This document shows, in pieces, positions 1 to 9,297 of a stretch of 39,277 nucleotides of DNA; the stretch's first letter is position 1, and each line of letters starts with the position of its first letter. The translations under genes and the position numbers were made by a program. The notes below the pieces were generated by a model. That model made no database searches. It was not told where the DNA came from and saw only the letters and a list, made by a program, of their open reading frames with translations. Source of the DNA: an uncultured Lachnospiraceae bacterium (GTDB lineage: Bacteria > Bacillota > Clostridia > Lachnospirales > Lachnospiraceae); NCBI GenBank assembly GCA_900539715.1, contig UQDA01000024.1, positions 1 through 39,277 on the forward strand, in the 5' to 3' direction.

Positions 1-60
1 ACAGGAGGAAGTGCCTGCTTCCGGGATTTTAAGTATTATGATGTTGATGAAATCTCATAA
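1..60 (+). CDS. C-terminal tail of an unidentified protein (partial)
   Basis: The first 60 bases are open in frame 1 and end in TAA, giving 19 residues that finish in FRDFKYYDVDEIS. The body of the gene lies outside the window. Aromatic, acidic tails ending in a DF-x-Y-Y pattern occur at the end of some GH43 beta-xylosidases, which would suit the sugar-utilisation context, but the piece is too short to assign. It could also be a chance reading frame. Confidence 0.4.
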   Translation, partial: TGGSACFRDFKYYDVDEIS

Positions 61-111
61 AGATAGAACTGCATAAAATAAGTGTCGGAATTTACTCAAA
101 TTTTTCCTACT

Positions 112-140
112 TTGGACATTGGTTTTTACAACGGTATTGT
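112..140 (+). promoter_or_regulatory. Putative sigma-A promoter of the broken alkaline phosphatase
   Basis: TTGGAC at 112-117 and TATTGT at 135-140 are separated by 17 bases, close to the housekeeping consensus. The phosphatase start codon follows 50 bases later with an AGGAG ribosome-binding site at 178-182. Confidence 0.45.
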
Positions 141-190
141 ATAGTGAAGCAGAGGAAAAACAAAACATGTTTCAGAGAGGAGAAACGATT

Positions 191-873
191 ATGAGAATTA
201 AGAGTATGATGAAGGGTATGCTTGCTGTTGTAATGGCAATGTCTATGGCAGCATGCTCCGGAGCACCTGCAGCAGACCAGACTTCTTCTGAGTCACCGTC
301 ACCGGCACAGACAGAAAGTACAGCAGCAACAGAGCAGGAAACAATCGTAACAGAAGTATCTGCAGAAACGCAGACGCAAGAAGAAACAGCAAAAGCACCG
401 AAATATGTTTTCTGTTTATTGGTGACGGTATGAGCTATCCCCAGTTTCAGGCAGCATCTGACTATCTTGGAGCAATAGCAGATGAAGATTATGTCAAGGC
501 ACTTCCGAGCAATAACTATGAAGACCGTGGAGGAGCAGTACTGGACGGATCGGAAGCAGGATACAAGGTTATCTATACACAGGCTGATGCAGAAGCGGTT
601 ACGGATGAAGATGGAAGGGTTATTCTGATGGATGAGCATCTGGCAGATTCCGACGATATGGATTATGATATGGATCGTGCAGATGGAGAATGGGCATTAT
701 CTGGCTATGTACAAAAGGGTATTGAAGTATTGGATAATGACACCGGATTCTTTATGATGTGTGAAGGTGGAAAGATTGACTGGGCATGTCATGCAAATGA
801 TGCCGGCGCAAAGGATAAAACAGAGGATCTTCATAAAATGATAAAGGAGTATAAGTTTGATGAACAAGAATAA
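191..873 (+). pseudogene. Alkaline phosphatase lipoprotein, frameshifted and internally deleted
   Basis: The start ATG at 191 follows AGGAG by 8 bases and opens a lipoprotein signal peptide with the lipobox cysteine near residue 22 (MSMAACSG), then a Ser/Thr/Glu-rich linker. The reading frame then breaks near 411. One lost base there would restore KYVFLFIGDGMS, the metal and phosphate-binding start of alkaline phosphatases. The second frame (430-873) carries an N-terminal stretch joined directly to NNYEDRGG, so the central catalytic region is missing around 508. It then reaches the family motif GGKIDWACHANDAG at 769-810. The normal C-terminal domain is replaced by an unrelated tail overlapping the next gene. 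About 220 residues remain of a family of roughly 450-550. Non-functional. Confidence 0.85.
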
Positions 874-2165
874 GTTTGCGATTACACCACCTATGGGCTG
901 GAACAGCTATGATTATTATGACACTACGGTGAATGAGGAACAGGTAAAAAAGAATGCATAGTATATGGCTATGCATTTGAAGGAATTCGGATACGAGTAT
1001 ATTGTTGCGGACATTGAATGGTATTCCAATGATGCCGGAACAAAACGCAAAGAATTTCAGTACATTCCGTTTGGAGATGACGTAATGGATGAGTTTGGGC
1101 GTTTTCAGCCCAGTCCCGGCAGATTTCCGTCATCAGCAGACGGAAGCGGATTTACACACCTGCTTCTTATGTACATGAACTTGGATTAAAATTCGGTATT
1201 CATATTATGAGAGGTATCCACGTGCGGCAGCAGAAAAGCATCTTCCTGTTAAAGGAACATTTTTTACCGCAGACATGGTGGCAGATCCGTCCTCAATCTG
1301 TGGATGGAATCCGGATATGTATGGAGTGAGAAATACAGAAGCAGGTCAGAGCTATTATGATTCCCTGATAGAGATGTATGCTTCCTGGGGTGTTGATTTT
1401 ATTAAGTGTGATGATATCTGTGACAGCTTTATATATCGGAATGACAGCTTTTCCGGATGGCATGAAAGCGAAATGTTATACAAGGCTATTCAGAAATCAA
1501 ACAGGGAAATTGTACTCAGCCTTTCCCCTGGTCCTGCACATATTGACCGTGCGTGGCAGTATTGCAGATATGCAAACATGTGGCGTATCACGGATGATTT
1601 CTGGGATAACTGGGAGCTTCTTAAGAATATGTTCTGGAGATGTGAGCTATGGCAGGATCATGTAAAAGAGGGCTGTTTCCCGGATTGCGATATGCTGCCA
1701 CTCGGCAAGGTCGGTAAAGGCTTTGAGACAGGAGAAAGAGACTGTCTGTTTACCAGGGAAGAGCAGAAGACCATGATGACACTATGGTGTATGTTCCGTT
1801 CTCCGCTGATGATTAGTGCCGAGTTTACCAAAATGGATGATTTTACATTGAGTCTTCTCACTAATAAAGAGCTGTTGATGTTACTTTCCGAGGACTTCAG
1901 GGGAGAACAGCTGCGAAGATCAGATGGGGAGGCTGATTGGAAAAATACAAGCACAAAAACCGGCATGATTACGGCAGCACTGTTTAATCTCAGTGATACT
2001 GATCGGGAGATCTGTTTGAATATGGAAGAGCTGTCGGGATGGGAGCCGGATAAGGATTCCTATGAATTTACCGAGCTGTTGAGTGGTGAGGTTTTACATA
2101 GCGGAAAGGAAGCATTAATCGTCGTAGTACCTGTACACGGTACGAAAGTGTTTTCTGTTCGATAG
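860..2165 (+). pseudogene. GH27 alpha-galactosidase, disrupted
   Basis: The gene would start at ATG 860 (AAAGGAG just upstream) with ITPPMGWNSYDYYDTTVNE, the typical GH27 opening. It would run about 434 residues to TAG at 2163. Three lesions are visible: an in-frame TAG at 959-961 inside the first helix, a one-base loss near 1165, and another near 1218 where GIPRAAAEKH would otherwise read on. Downstream the longest intact frame (1275-2165, 296 aa) holds the nucleophile motif DFIKCDD (around 1395-1415), the RITDDFWDNW stretch around 1584-1610 where the acid/base aspartate is expected, and the C-terminal beta domain. The enzyme would release terminal alpha-galactose. It has no signal peptide, so it was cytoplasmic. 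It overlaps the remnant alkaline phosphatase, which indicates that a deletion joined the two. Confidence 0.85.
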
Positions 2166-2177
2166 ATAATAAAAATT

Positions 2178-2942
2178 TTATTCAGACCGGTATTGCTGCG
2201 GAGTAATACCGGTTATTTTTTTGAATTGTTTATGAAAGTAGGAGCTGCTGGAAAATCCAGTTTTTTCTGCAATAATATCCATTCCCCAGTTGGTTCTTTC
2301 AAGAAGCTCCTTTGCCTTATCAATGCGCATGGATGTAATGTAAGCACTAAGAGTCTGGTTAAATTTCTGATGAAATACATAAGATAAATAATCCGGACTC
2401 ATATGCAGATATTCTGCAATAGAAGAACGGTTCAGATCAGGATCAGATAAATTGGAATAGATATAGATTCGTACACGGAAAATAAAGTCTTCATCCTCTG
2501 CCAGCTGATCCTGAGCTGTTTTAGCAGGAGCAATGGATGATATGGAAGCTGCAGACTCTTGATGAGACTGATTTTGCTTAAGTTCTAGTGCGTGCCGGAT
2601 TTCATCACATAATTGTGTCTTATCTATAGGTTTTAAAACATAGCTGGCACAATGAAGCCTTAACGCCTTCTGGGCATAATCAAAGCGTTGATGGCCGGAT
2701 AAAATCATACATATTATGGGATATGCATTGGAATAGATCCAGAAAATTAAAGACAGACCAGTTTCCTTAGGCATTTCAATATCTGTAATCAGAATATCTA
2801 TCGATTCTTTTTCAATAATCCGTTTTGCCTGTTCAGTACTATATGCTTGATAAATACAGTCAAATTCCGTAAAAGATTCAGATATGATTTTCACAATTCC
2901 CTGAACAATATAATATTCATCATCGACAATTAAGATATTCAT
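2178..2942 (-). CDS. Response regulator with AraC-type DNA-binding domain (YesN-like)
   Basis: A 254-residue two-domain protein. The receiver domain (about 1-115) shows the acidic pair D7-D8, the phospho-acceptor D54 in LITDIEMP, the switch serine in ILSGHQ and K104 in VLKPID. A variable linker follows, then two AraC helix-turn-helix motifs (about 155-252) ending in the signature KKITGITPQQYR. It overlaps the sensor kinase by 4 bases, so the pair is translated together and forms a cognate system. In this family the regulator activates adjacent sugar-transport operons when an extracellular oligosaccharide is sensed. The likely targets are the divergent GH51-ABC-GH120 genes, whose promoter has a perfect -10 but a poor -35. 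Confidence 0.9.
   Translation of the reverse strand: MNILIVDDEYYIVQGIVKIISESFTEFDCIYQAYSTEQAKRIIEKESIDILITDIEMPKETGLSLIFWIYSNAYPIICMILSGHQRFDYAQKALRLHCASYVLKPIDKTQLCDEIRHALELKQNQSHQESAASISSIAPAKTAQDQLAEDEDFIFRVRIYIYSNLSDPDLNRSSIAEYLHMSPDYLSYVFHQKFNQTLSAYITSMRIDKAKELLERTNWGMDIIAEKTGFSSSSYFHKQFKKITGITPQQYRSE
2186..2222 (+). terminator. Intrinsic terminator shared by convergent genes
   Basis: A 9-bp perfect stem, ACCGGTATT (2186-2194) with AATACCGGT (2205-2213) and a 10-base loop, is followed on the plus strand by TATTTTTTT. It terminates the GH27 transcript. The same bases encode the last residues (ITPQQYRSE) of the response regulator on the other strand. Confidence 0.75.
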
Positions 2943-4774
2943 TTACCTGTTACCTCCATTTCGTTTTCACTGTCGGCTGACCGGTACCTTACATAAGGAA
3001 AAATAATATCAATCCGGGCTCCTTTTCTCAGTTCATTGGAAAATACAATCGTACTGTTTTCACCTAAGGTAAGACGGAGACGGGATGCAATGTTATAGAT
3101 CCCGATGCTGTACCCGTTTTTACGTACTTCCGGATGATCAAGAATATGATTATAAATTCTGAGGCTTTTTTCATCAAATCCTGTACCGGAGTCAATATGG
3201 GTAATATGGATTTGCGGCTGTGGATTTTCATTTATTAATTCCGCTCTAATTTCGATGGTCAGCATTTCTCCCATGACAATATTGGTCTTAATGGAGTTCT
3301 CGGTGAGCATCAGCACAAGTAATGGGAAAACATTTGCATCCTTGATTTGCGGATCAATATCAATGCTGGATGTCAGGCTGTCCGGAAAGCGGAGCTTCGT
3401 CATTTCTATATAATTATTGACATAATTTATTTCCTCATATAAAGGTACACAGGTACGATTGGATAAAGTGTACCGGAGATGATCAGACAGGGTATGTATC
3501 AGCTTTTCAGATGTTCCAATCTGTGATTTATCCTGAGACAGGACAAATATGGTATTGAGACAATTAATCAGGAAGTGAGGTGCAATCTGGGTTTTCAGAT
3601 ATTGCAGCTGTAAATCCTTTTTGGACAGGCGGTCTTCATAAATACGGATTTTCAGATTTTGTATTTCCGAAACCATTTTATTTATGGTATCGATAATATT
3701 CTGTGTTTCTTCAAAGGGATAGCGGGTGGCTATCGAGGTATCAAAATTTCCAGCCTTCAGGGACTGCATGGCAGGCTCCAGCATATGTAATGGGGCATTA
3801 AAAAATTTGATCATTACGAGGTATAATCCCAGCGCGGATAAGATAAGACAGGCGGTCAGCAGGATAAAAATGTGGATGACAGGCGACAGCTGTCTGGACA
3901 AATATTCATGTGGAATCAGGGCGGTGATATATCCGTCACAGTAAGCTGGCTGTGAGGTAACAACAAGGTATCGCAGCCTTTTGTTATTACGGAGGTAAGT
4001 TAGCTGTGTAAGTGATTTCCCGGCATCAAAATTTCTGCCACGGAATTCGCTGTTATTGATTGGGGTTCCCATGCTGTTTACGAACAGATAAGAAGCGTTG
4101 ATATCTTTTGAGGCAGTAAAATAGGACAGCAGAGTATCAATATTGATCCAGGCACCGGCATAGATATCGTTTTTGCGGATCAGATGGATCAGGAAATAAT
4201 TGCCACCAGTATGATGGATATTCCACCGGGAATAATCTAGGGTATCAAAGGAGCTGTTTTCGTGGCATTTTCTCATCAGATCGGAAAGATAATCGGAACA
4301 TACGTAGGCAGGTTGATAGGGTTGTCTGGCATTTCCGTTGATCTGAGGAATATACAGGTCTTTGGAATCAAAATAAAGGAACATGCCACCGATCTGTGAT
4401 GTCAGATTACTTAAGGAAAGAAAACGTTTTACTTTAATGGTGTATTCATAGGTTTCCCATTCATTATCTGTAATATTGAGATACGAAATTTCCGTGTTTT
4501 TTGTACAGATTTCGGATAGAAAAATTATCGTTTTATCCAGATCACGGGATGTCTGTTCGTTATAAAGATCCATAGATCCTTTGATCGTCTGGTACATCTG
4601 GTTTTTCATTATGTCAAAATAATAGCAGGAAGATCCCAGGTAAATGACAATAAAGGACGCCACAAGAAAAATTAAGCAATGCCGGTAGATTTTACGGATA
4701 GAGGGCATGGATGAACGTGAAAGAAAGGAATAAATCCGCTGTATTGGAAGAAAATTGTGAAATTTTATTTTCAT
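2939..4774 (-). CDS. Sensor histidine kinase (YesM-like, His_kinase/HATPase type)
   Basis: A 611-residue membrane kinase. It has a first transmembrane segment at about residues 31-53, an extracellular sensor domain of about 250 residues, a second segment near 300-322 (IHIFILLTACLILSALGLY), a HAMP-like linker, and the dimerisation/phospho-acceptor region LQYLKTQIAPHFLINCLNT with H400. The ATP-binding domain shows the N box (LTENSIKT), G1 (DSGTGFDE) and G2 (GYSIGIYNIASRL). This is the LytS/YesM class typically paired with AraC-type regulators for sugar uptake. The large extracellular region probably senses a substrate directly or through the lipoprotein encoded divergently. It is transcribed away from GH51 across a 175-base intergenic region. 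Confidence 0.9.
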   Translation of the reverse strand: MKIKFHNFLPIQRIYSFLSRSSMPSIRKIYRHCLIFLVASFIVIYLGSSCYYFDIMKNQMYQTIKGSMDLYNEQTSRDLDKTIIFLSEICTKNTEISYLNITDNEWETYEYTIKVKRFLSLSNLTSQIGGMFLYFDSKDLYIPQINGNARQPYQPAYVCSDYLSDLMRKCHENSSFDTLDYSRWNIHHTGGNYFLIHLIRKNDIYAGAWINIDTLLSYFTASKDINASYLFVNSMGTPINNSEFRGRNFDAGKSLTQLTYLRNNKRLRYLVVTSQPAYCDGYITALIPHEYLSRQLSPVIHIFILLTACLILSALGLYLVMIKFFNAPLHMLEPAMQSLKAGNFDTSIATRYPFEETQNIIDTINKMVSEIQNLKIRIYEDRLSKKDLQLQYLKTQIAPHFLINCLNTIFVLSQDKSQIGTSEKLIHTLSDHLRYTLSNRTCVPLYEEINYVNNYIEMTKLRFPDSLTSSIDIDPQIKDANVFPLLVLMLTENSIKTNIVMGEMLTIEIRAELINENPQPQIHITHIDSGTGFDEKSLRIYNHILDHPEVRKNGYSIGIYNIASRLRLTLGENSTIVFSNELRKGARIDIIFPYVRYRSADSENEMEVTGK

Positions 4775-4819
4775 AAAACACCTGCCTTTGGAAAACCCGT
4801 TAAGAGGTTATCATATTCA

Positions 4820-4891
4820 TTCTTAATCTAAGAAAATTACAATGAATGCAAAGAAAAGTACATTCTTTTATGCTTAAATTTATTATATAAT
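4820..4891 (+). promoter_or_regulatory. Putative activator-dependent promoter of the GH51-ABC-GH120 operon
   Basis: A perfect TATAAT lies at 4886-4891. The hexamer 17 bases upstream is TTCTTT (4863-4868), a poor -35, which suits a promoter that needs an activator. Two palindromes precede or overlap it: TTCTTA-atc-TAAGAA (4820-4834) and AAAGAA-8 nt-TTCTTT (4850-4868). They share the AGAA/TTCT half and could be binding sites for the divergent AraC-type regulator. Binding is inferred. Confidence 0.4.
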
Positions 4892-4949
4892 AACTAATGT
4901 AAAAAGTAAAATATTTTTGATTTATCTAATAAACATCTGGAGGGGGAAA

Positions 4950-6497
4950 ATGAAGAACTTGTCTGGGAAAATAGCTATCGATAAAAAGTTTCTTAGCAAA
5001 GATATTGTAGATGACAGGATGTTTGGCACATTTATAGAACATCTGGGGAGCATTATCTATGGTGGAATTTATAATCCGGATCATCCAACAGCCAATGAAA
5101 ACGGATTCCGTAAAGATGCGATTGAACTGGTGAAAGCATTAAGACCTTCTTTGATTCGTTATCCCGGAGGAAACTTTGTATGTGGCTTTTTCTGGGAAGA
5201 TAGTGTAGGACCGGTGGAACAGCGTCCGGCAAGATTAAATTTGGCATGGCAGCAGCAGGAACCCAATACAGTTGGTCTGGCTGAATTTGAAACCTGGGTA
5301 AAGGATGTTGGAGCAGAACTGATGCTGGCAGTTAATCTAAGTACGAGGGGAGCTGTTGATGCAGCCAATCTGGTGGAGTACTGCAATTATCCCAAGGGAA
5401 GCTATTATAGTGACCTGCGAATCCGACATGGACACTCGGAAACCTACAATATTCGTTACTGGTGCGTGGGGAATGAGGTAGACGGCCCCTGGAACATTGG
5501 TAAAAAAGAGCCGGAGCAATACGGGCGTGATGCGGTGGAAGCCATCAAGGCTATGCGAAGAGTGGACTCAGATACAGAATTTGTTGCAGTTGGTAGCTCG
5601 GGAACACAGCTGGATACTTATCTTAAGTGGGACAGACTGGTTCTGGAACAGGTTTATGAGGATTGCGATTATCTGTCCTTACACCGCTATATGGCACAGG
5701 GAGAGATTGATGATAATTCGACCTATAATGCAGATGATCCTGGCGATTATCTGGAATTATATAAAAGGTTTGACAGAAACATCAATGAAGTGATTGCAGC
5801 ATGTGATTATGTGCGTGGTATCAAACGAAGTGAGAAGCAGATGTATTTATCTGTAGATGAGTACAATGTGATTGATTATCCAAGACCGGAATATGATGAT
5901 GGTCAAAAGCATGATAAGTGGCAGCTTGGAAGCGATCTCCGAACGGTTGGAATGTCACTGGAAGGAACACTTTTATTTGGTTTATCCATGATTACCCTGC
6001 TGCAGCATGCTGACCGGATTAAAATTGCCTGCCAGTCTCTTCTTATAAATAACGGAGGAATGGTTATTTGTGAGGATGGGGCAGATGCATGGGTAAATGG
6101 AACTTATTACATATTTATGCATTGTTCCCATTACGGACGCGGTAAAGTTTTAATACAGAATACACAGGCAAGTACCTATGATACAACAACCTTTAAGAAG
6201 GTATCCGCATGTGAGTCGGTATGTATTTATCACGAGAATACGAAGGAGCTGACAATATTTGTTGTAAACAAAACAGATGAACAGCTGCAGTTTACCATAG
6301 ATACTGCAAATTTTGGAGAAATGGAGCTGATTGAGCACATTATTCTTACATCGGATAATTTGATGGATGCAAACAGTGAAGAGAATCCACATGTGCTTTC
6401 TCCGTTTACCAGGGAGGATGTTACGTTCAAGGACGATTCCCTTGAATGTGCACTTAATAAATTCTCATGGAATGTAATAAGAATAAGGGAGGTATAA
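4950..6497 (+). CDS. Alpha-L-arabinofuranosidase, GH51 (short form)
   Basis: The ATG at 4950 sits 4 bases after GGAGGGGG. An in-frame TTG at 4917 lacks a ribosome site and is not used here. The 515-residue product is a cytoplasmic GH51 enzyme releasing terminal arabinofuranose from arabino- or arabinoxylo-oligosaccharides. The (beta/alpha)8 barrel shows RYPGGNFVCGFFWEDSVGP, the acid/base E176 in WCVGNEVDGPW, and the nucleophile E304 in LSVDEYNV. A C-terminal beta-sandwich follows. Length matches the family (about 490-515). It is the first gene of the plus-strand operon, with only 4 bases to the next start, so the enzyme and transporter are co-expressed. Confidence 0.93.
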   Translation: MKNLSGKIAIDKKFLSKDIVDDRMFGTFIEHLGSIIYGGIYNPDHPTANENGFRKDAIELVKALRPSLIRYPGGNFVCGFFWEDSVGPVEQRPARLNLAWQQQEPNTVGLAEFETWVKDVGAELMLAVNLSTRGAVDAANLVEYCNYPKGSYYSDLRIRHGHSETYNIRYWCVGNEVDGPWNIGKKEPEQYGRDAVEAIKAMRRVDSDTEFVAVGSSGTQLDTYLKWDRLVLEQVYEDCDYLSLHRYMAQGEIDDNSTYNADDPGDYLELYKRFDRNINEVIAACDYVRGIKRSEKQMYLSVDEYNVIDYPRPEYDDGQKHDKWQLGSDLRTVGMSLEGTLLFGLSMITLLQHADRIKIACQSLLINNGGMVICEDGADAWVNGTYYIFMHCSHYGRGKVLIQNTQASTYDTTTFKKVSACESVCIYHENTKELTIFVVNKTDEQLQFTIDTANFGEMELIEHIILTSDNLMDANSEENPHVLSPFTREDVTFKDDSLECALNKFSWNVIRIREV

Positions 6498-6501
6498 CAA
6501 A

Positions 6502-8127
6502 ATGAGAAAACGACTATTATCATTCATTCTGGGGGCTGCTATGGTTATGACCATGTTAGCGGGCTGCGGAAGCAGCAGTTCTGATTCTGCAACAGCTCCC
6601 ACAGAAGGAACGGAGTCATCAGACACGACAGATGAAACTACAGTTGCCGGTGCAAGCCTTGCGGAACAGGCCATTGCAGAAAGAAAAGCGGAAGCAGAAA
6701 AGACCGGGGTGTACCCTAAAGTTGTATTTGCATTTTACACATGGACCGGAGAACCGGCAGGAACAAAGCGTGTTCAGGAAAAAATTTGTGAATACACCAG
6801 GGAAACACTTGGACTTGATGTGGAACTTTTGGTTCAGGATTCTGCGTCTTATGCACAAAATGTTCGTCTGATGCTTTCTTCGGGGGAACAGATTGATATC
6901 TTCAATTCCTGTCCTCTTGGATTTACGACTACGGTAAATGATGGTTATTGCTATGATCTGGAAGAGGATGAGCTGATCCAGACTTATGGATCCGGAATTC
7001 TTGATACCATTAAAGATACCTATGTCAATGGATGTCGTGTGTCAGGCACGTTATATGGTTTACCGGATATGCGTGATATGGCTGTTTCACCTGCTACGTT
7101 CCTGATTGGGCAGGAATATCTGGATGGAATTGGTTATGATTATGAATCACAATATCAGGATGGGGAACAGATTGTTCATTGTGATTTCTCAGATATTACG
7201 GATATTTTTGCACAGCTTCATGAGAAATATCCGGATAAGGATGTGTTTGCGCCTGGTGACAACTTAATTAACCAGGGATCCAAGGTTGATCTTTTGGGAA
7301 GAGATAATTTTGGTGTATTACTTGATCCGGCAAATAGTCTGACTGTTGAAAACCTGTTTACCAGTGATGTGTTCTATGACAGATGTAAGATGGCATATGA
7401 CTGGAACAAGGCCGGATACATTTCCCAGGATTCCCTGACTGATGATACTGCCCTTTCTACAAGAATAAAGGCAGGAAGCTGTATGTCCATGATGGCAGGA
7501 GGAAAACCAGGTTATAAAACACAGGCAGATGGGGAGATGGGCCGTTCCATGATCCTGTTCCAGTGTGAAGACAATATCATGAAATCTGACTGCATTACCA
7601 ATATCTGTTGGCATATTAATCAGGGAACCGAGGATCCGGTTGCAGCTATGCAGTTATCAAATGCTATGTATACAGATCCCGTATTATCCAATCTGATCAT
7701 CTGGGGTGAAGAGGATGTGGATTATGTGGAGACAGAAGATGGACATATCAAGTTTCCTGATGGTGTGGATGCGAACACTGCAGAATATTATCACACCATG
7801 AACTGGCTAATGCCCAATCAGTTTATTGCACATATCTGGGAAGGAGATTCACTGGATCTCTGGGATCAGATGGAAGAATTTAATAATAGTGCGCCAACCT
7901 CCAAGGCTCTGGGCTTTGCCTTTGATAACAGTGAATATGCAGCAGAATATGCAGCACTTACAAACATTTATGATGAATACATTAAACAGCTTATGTTTGG
8001 ATTCCTTGATCCGGATGTAGGTATTCCGGAAATGGAAGAAAGGATGGAAGCAGCCGGTTTAAATGAATACATTGCAGCAAAGCAGAAGGCTCTTGATGAG
8101 TGGGTAGCAGCAAACGGAGTAGAATAA
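6502..8127 (+). CDS. Sugar ABC transporter substrate-binding lipoprotein
   Basis: 541 residues with a lipoprotein signal peptide (MRKRLL, hydrophobic core, lipobox LAGC with C22), then an acidic Ser/Thr linker and a family 1 extracellular solute-binding fold. The C-terminal region (about 460-540) resembles the DUF3502 extension of LplA/LipO-type binding proteins, which accept large oligosaccharides. The start is set by AGGGAGG 9 bases upstream. It sits between GH51 and the two CUT1-type permeases. No ATPase is encoded nearby, as is usual for this transporter class, which borrows a shared MsmX-like ATPase. The likely ligand is a xylo- or arabinoxylo-oligosaccharide, inferred from the enzymes around it. 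Confidence 0.9.
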   Translation: MRKRLLSFILGAAMVMTMLAGCGSSSSDSATAPTEGTESSDTTDETTVAGASLAEQAIAERKAEAEKTGVYPKVVFAFYTWTGEPAGTKRVQEKICEYTRETLGLDVELLVQDSASYAQNVRLMLSSGEQIDIFNSCPLGFTTTVNDGYCYDLEEDELIQTYGSGILDTIKDTYVNGCRVSGTLYGLPDMRDMAVSPATFLIGQEYLDGIGYDYESQYQDGEQIVHCDFSDITDIFAQLHEKYPDKDVFAPGDNLINQGSKVDLLGRDNFGVLLDPANSLTVENLFTSDVFYDRCKMAYDWNKAGYISQDSLTDDTALSTRIKAGSCMSMMAGGKPGYKTQADGEMGRSMILFQCEDNIMKSDCITNICWHINQGTEDPVAAMQLSNAMYTDPVLSNLIIWGEEDVDYVETEDGHIKFPDGVDANTAEYYHTMNWLMPNQFIAHIWEGDSLDLWDQMEEFNNSAPTSKALGFAFDNSEYAAEYAALTNIYDEYIKQLMFGFLDPDVGIPEMEERMEAAGLNEYIAAKQKALDEWVAANGVE

Positions 8128-8156
8128 TCACCTGCTGATAAATGTATTGCCTGTAG

Positions 8157-8184
8157 GAAGGGACGCCAGTTGTCCCTTCTTTTT
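8157..8184 (+). terminator. Intercistronic stem-loop after the binding-protein gene
   Basis: GAAGGGAC (8157-8164) pairs perfectly with GTCCCTTC (8172-8179) across a 7-base loop, followed by TTTTT. Such partial terminators between a binding protein and its permeases usually protect the upstream mRNA and lower permease expression. Confidence 0.7.
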
Positions 8185-8227
8185 AAAAAACAACGTAAAT
8201 CTGTAATAAGAAAATGAGGGATGTGCT

Positions 8228-9160
8228 GTGAAATCAATGCAGAAGAAAAGAAATCCACAATTAATGTTTAAAAGGTACTTTCCGGTGTACCTGATGGCTC
8301 TTCCTGGACTTATATATTTGTTTATAAATAATTATATGCCTCTGCCAGGACTGGTACTTGCATTTAAAAATTATAATGTAAAAAAGGGAATCTGGGGCTC
8401 TGACTGGATTGGATTTAAAAACTTCAAATTCCTCTTTGCGACAAAGGATGCATTTGTAATTACCAGAAACACGATCTGCTATAATGTGGCATTTATTATT
8501 ATTAACACAATAGCAGCCGTTGCCGTAGCAATTATTTTGTCGGAGCTGAGGCATAAGGTGAAGAAGTTTTATCAGTCCATGATTCTGCTTCCCTATATGA
8601 TTTCCATGGTTATTGTCAGTTACCTTTGCTTTGCATTCCTTTCACCGGAAAATGGATTTTTAAATAATACCGTATTAAAAGCAATGGGAATGCAGCCTAT
8701 TTCCTGGTATATGGAAAAGAAATACTGGCCATTCATTATTATACTGGTTAACTTATGGAAAACCATTGGTTATAACTGCATCATCTATCTGTCTACGATA
8801 GTCGGGTTTGATAAAGGGTATTATGAAGCAGCGGAAATTGACGGTGCCGGAAAGTGGAAACAGATTACCAGTCTAACGATCCCCTTACTGAAGCCCACCA
8901 TTATTATGATGACACTTCTGTCTGTCGGGAAAATTTTTTACTCGGATTTTGGCCTGTTCTATCAGGTTCCGCAGAACTCAGGAGCTTTGTATGCAGTAAC
9001 CAATACGATTGATACCTATGTGTATAGAGGATTACTGGAACTGGGTGATATCACGATGTCTGCCGCAGCCGGTCTGTACCAGTCGGTAATTGGATTTGTG
9101 CTTGTACTGGTCACAAATCTGATAGTACGAAAGCTTGATCCGGAAAGTGCATTATTCTAG
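8228..9160 (+). CDS. Carbohydrate ABC transporter permease 1 (LplB/UgpA type)
   Basis: 310 residues starting at GTG 8228, which has GAGGG 7 bases upstream. A later in-frame ATG at 8237 is less well placed. Six predicted transmembrane segments begin with YLMALPGLIYLFINNY. The ATPase-docking EAA loop is at about 198-224 (YYEAAEIDGAGKWKQITSLT, then IPLLKP). It forms the membrane channel with permease 2 for the oligosaccharide bound by the upstream lipoprotein. The stop TAG at 9158-9160 is followed by AGGAGA and an ATG at 9171, which was originally the start of permease 2 before an insertion element landed there. Confidence 0.92.
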   Translation: MKSMQKKRNPQLMFKRYFPVYLMALPGLIYLFINNYMPLPGLVLAFKNYNVKKGIWGSDWIGFKNFKFLFATKDAFVITRNTICYNVAFIIINTIAAVAVAIILSELRHKVKKFYQSMILLPYMISMVIVSYLCFAFLSPENGFLNNTVLKAMGMQPISWYMEKKYWPFIIILVNLWKTIGYNCIIYLSTIVGFDKGYYEAAEIDGAGKWKQITSLTIPLLKPTIIMMTLLSVGKIFYSDFGLFYQVPQNSGALYAVTNTIDTYVYRGLLELGDITMSAAAGLYQSVIGFVLVLVTNLIVRKLDPESALF

Positions 9161-9188
9161 GAGACCAGCTATGAAAAGTCAAGCTTAA
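9159..9188 (+). other. Orphaned ribosome-binding site and 5-codon remnant of the permease 2 start
   Basis: AGGAGA (9159-9164) with ideal spacing precedes ATG at 9171, but the frame now reads only MKSQA before TAA at 9186-9188. The bases TATGA at 9170-9174 recur at 10726-10730. Joining the two flanks rebuilds AGGAGACCAGCT-ATGAGAAC, a normal start of permease 2. The bases after 9174 therefore belong to the insertion element. Confidence 0.7.
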
Positions 9189-9297
9189 ATTAGCTGGAAA
9201 TTAATAAAATCTTTTCGTGGTAAAAATGGGTAACCTTAATAAGGCTCCCTGTGGGCGCTTTTTAACAAATCTATGATGTAGGTATCCAGACCTCTTC

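Noticed and set aside
9165..9194. CCAGCT/AGCTGG inverted repeat around the left IS junction
   Set aside because: Only six bases, one arm in host and one in IS sequence; IS110 elements normally lack terminal inverted repeats.
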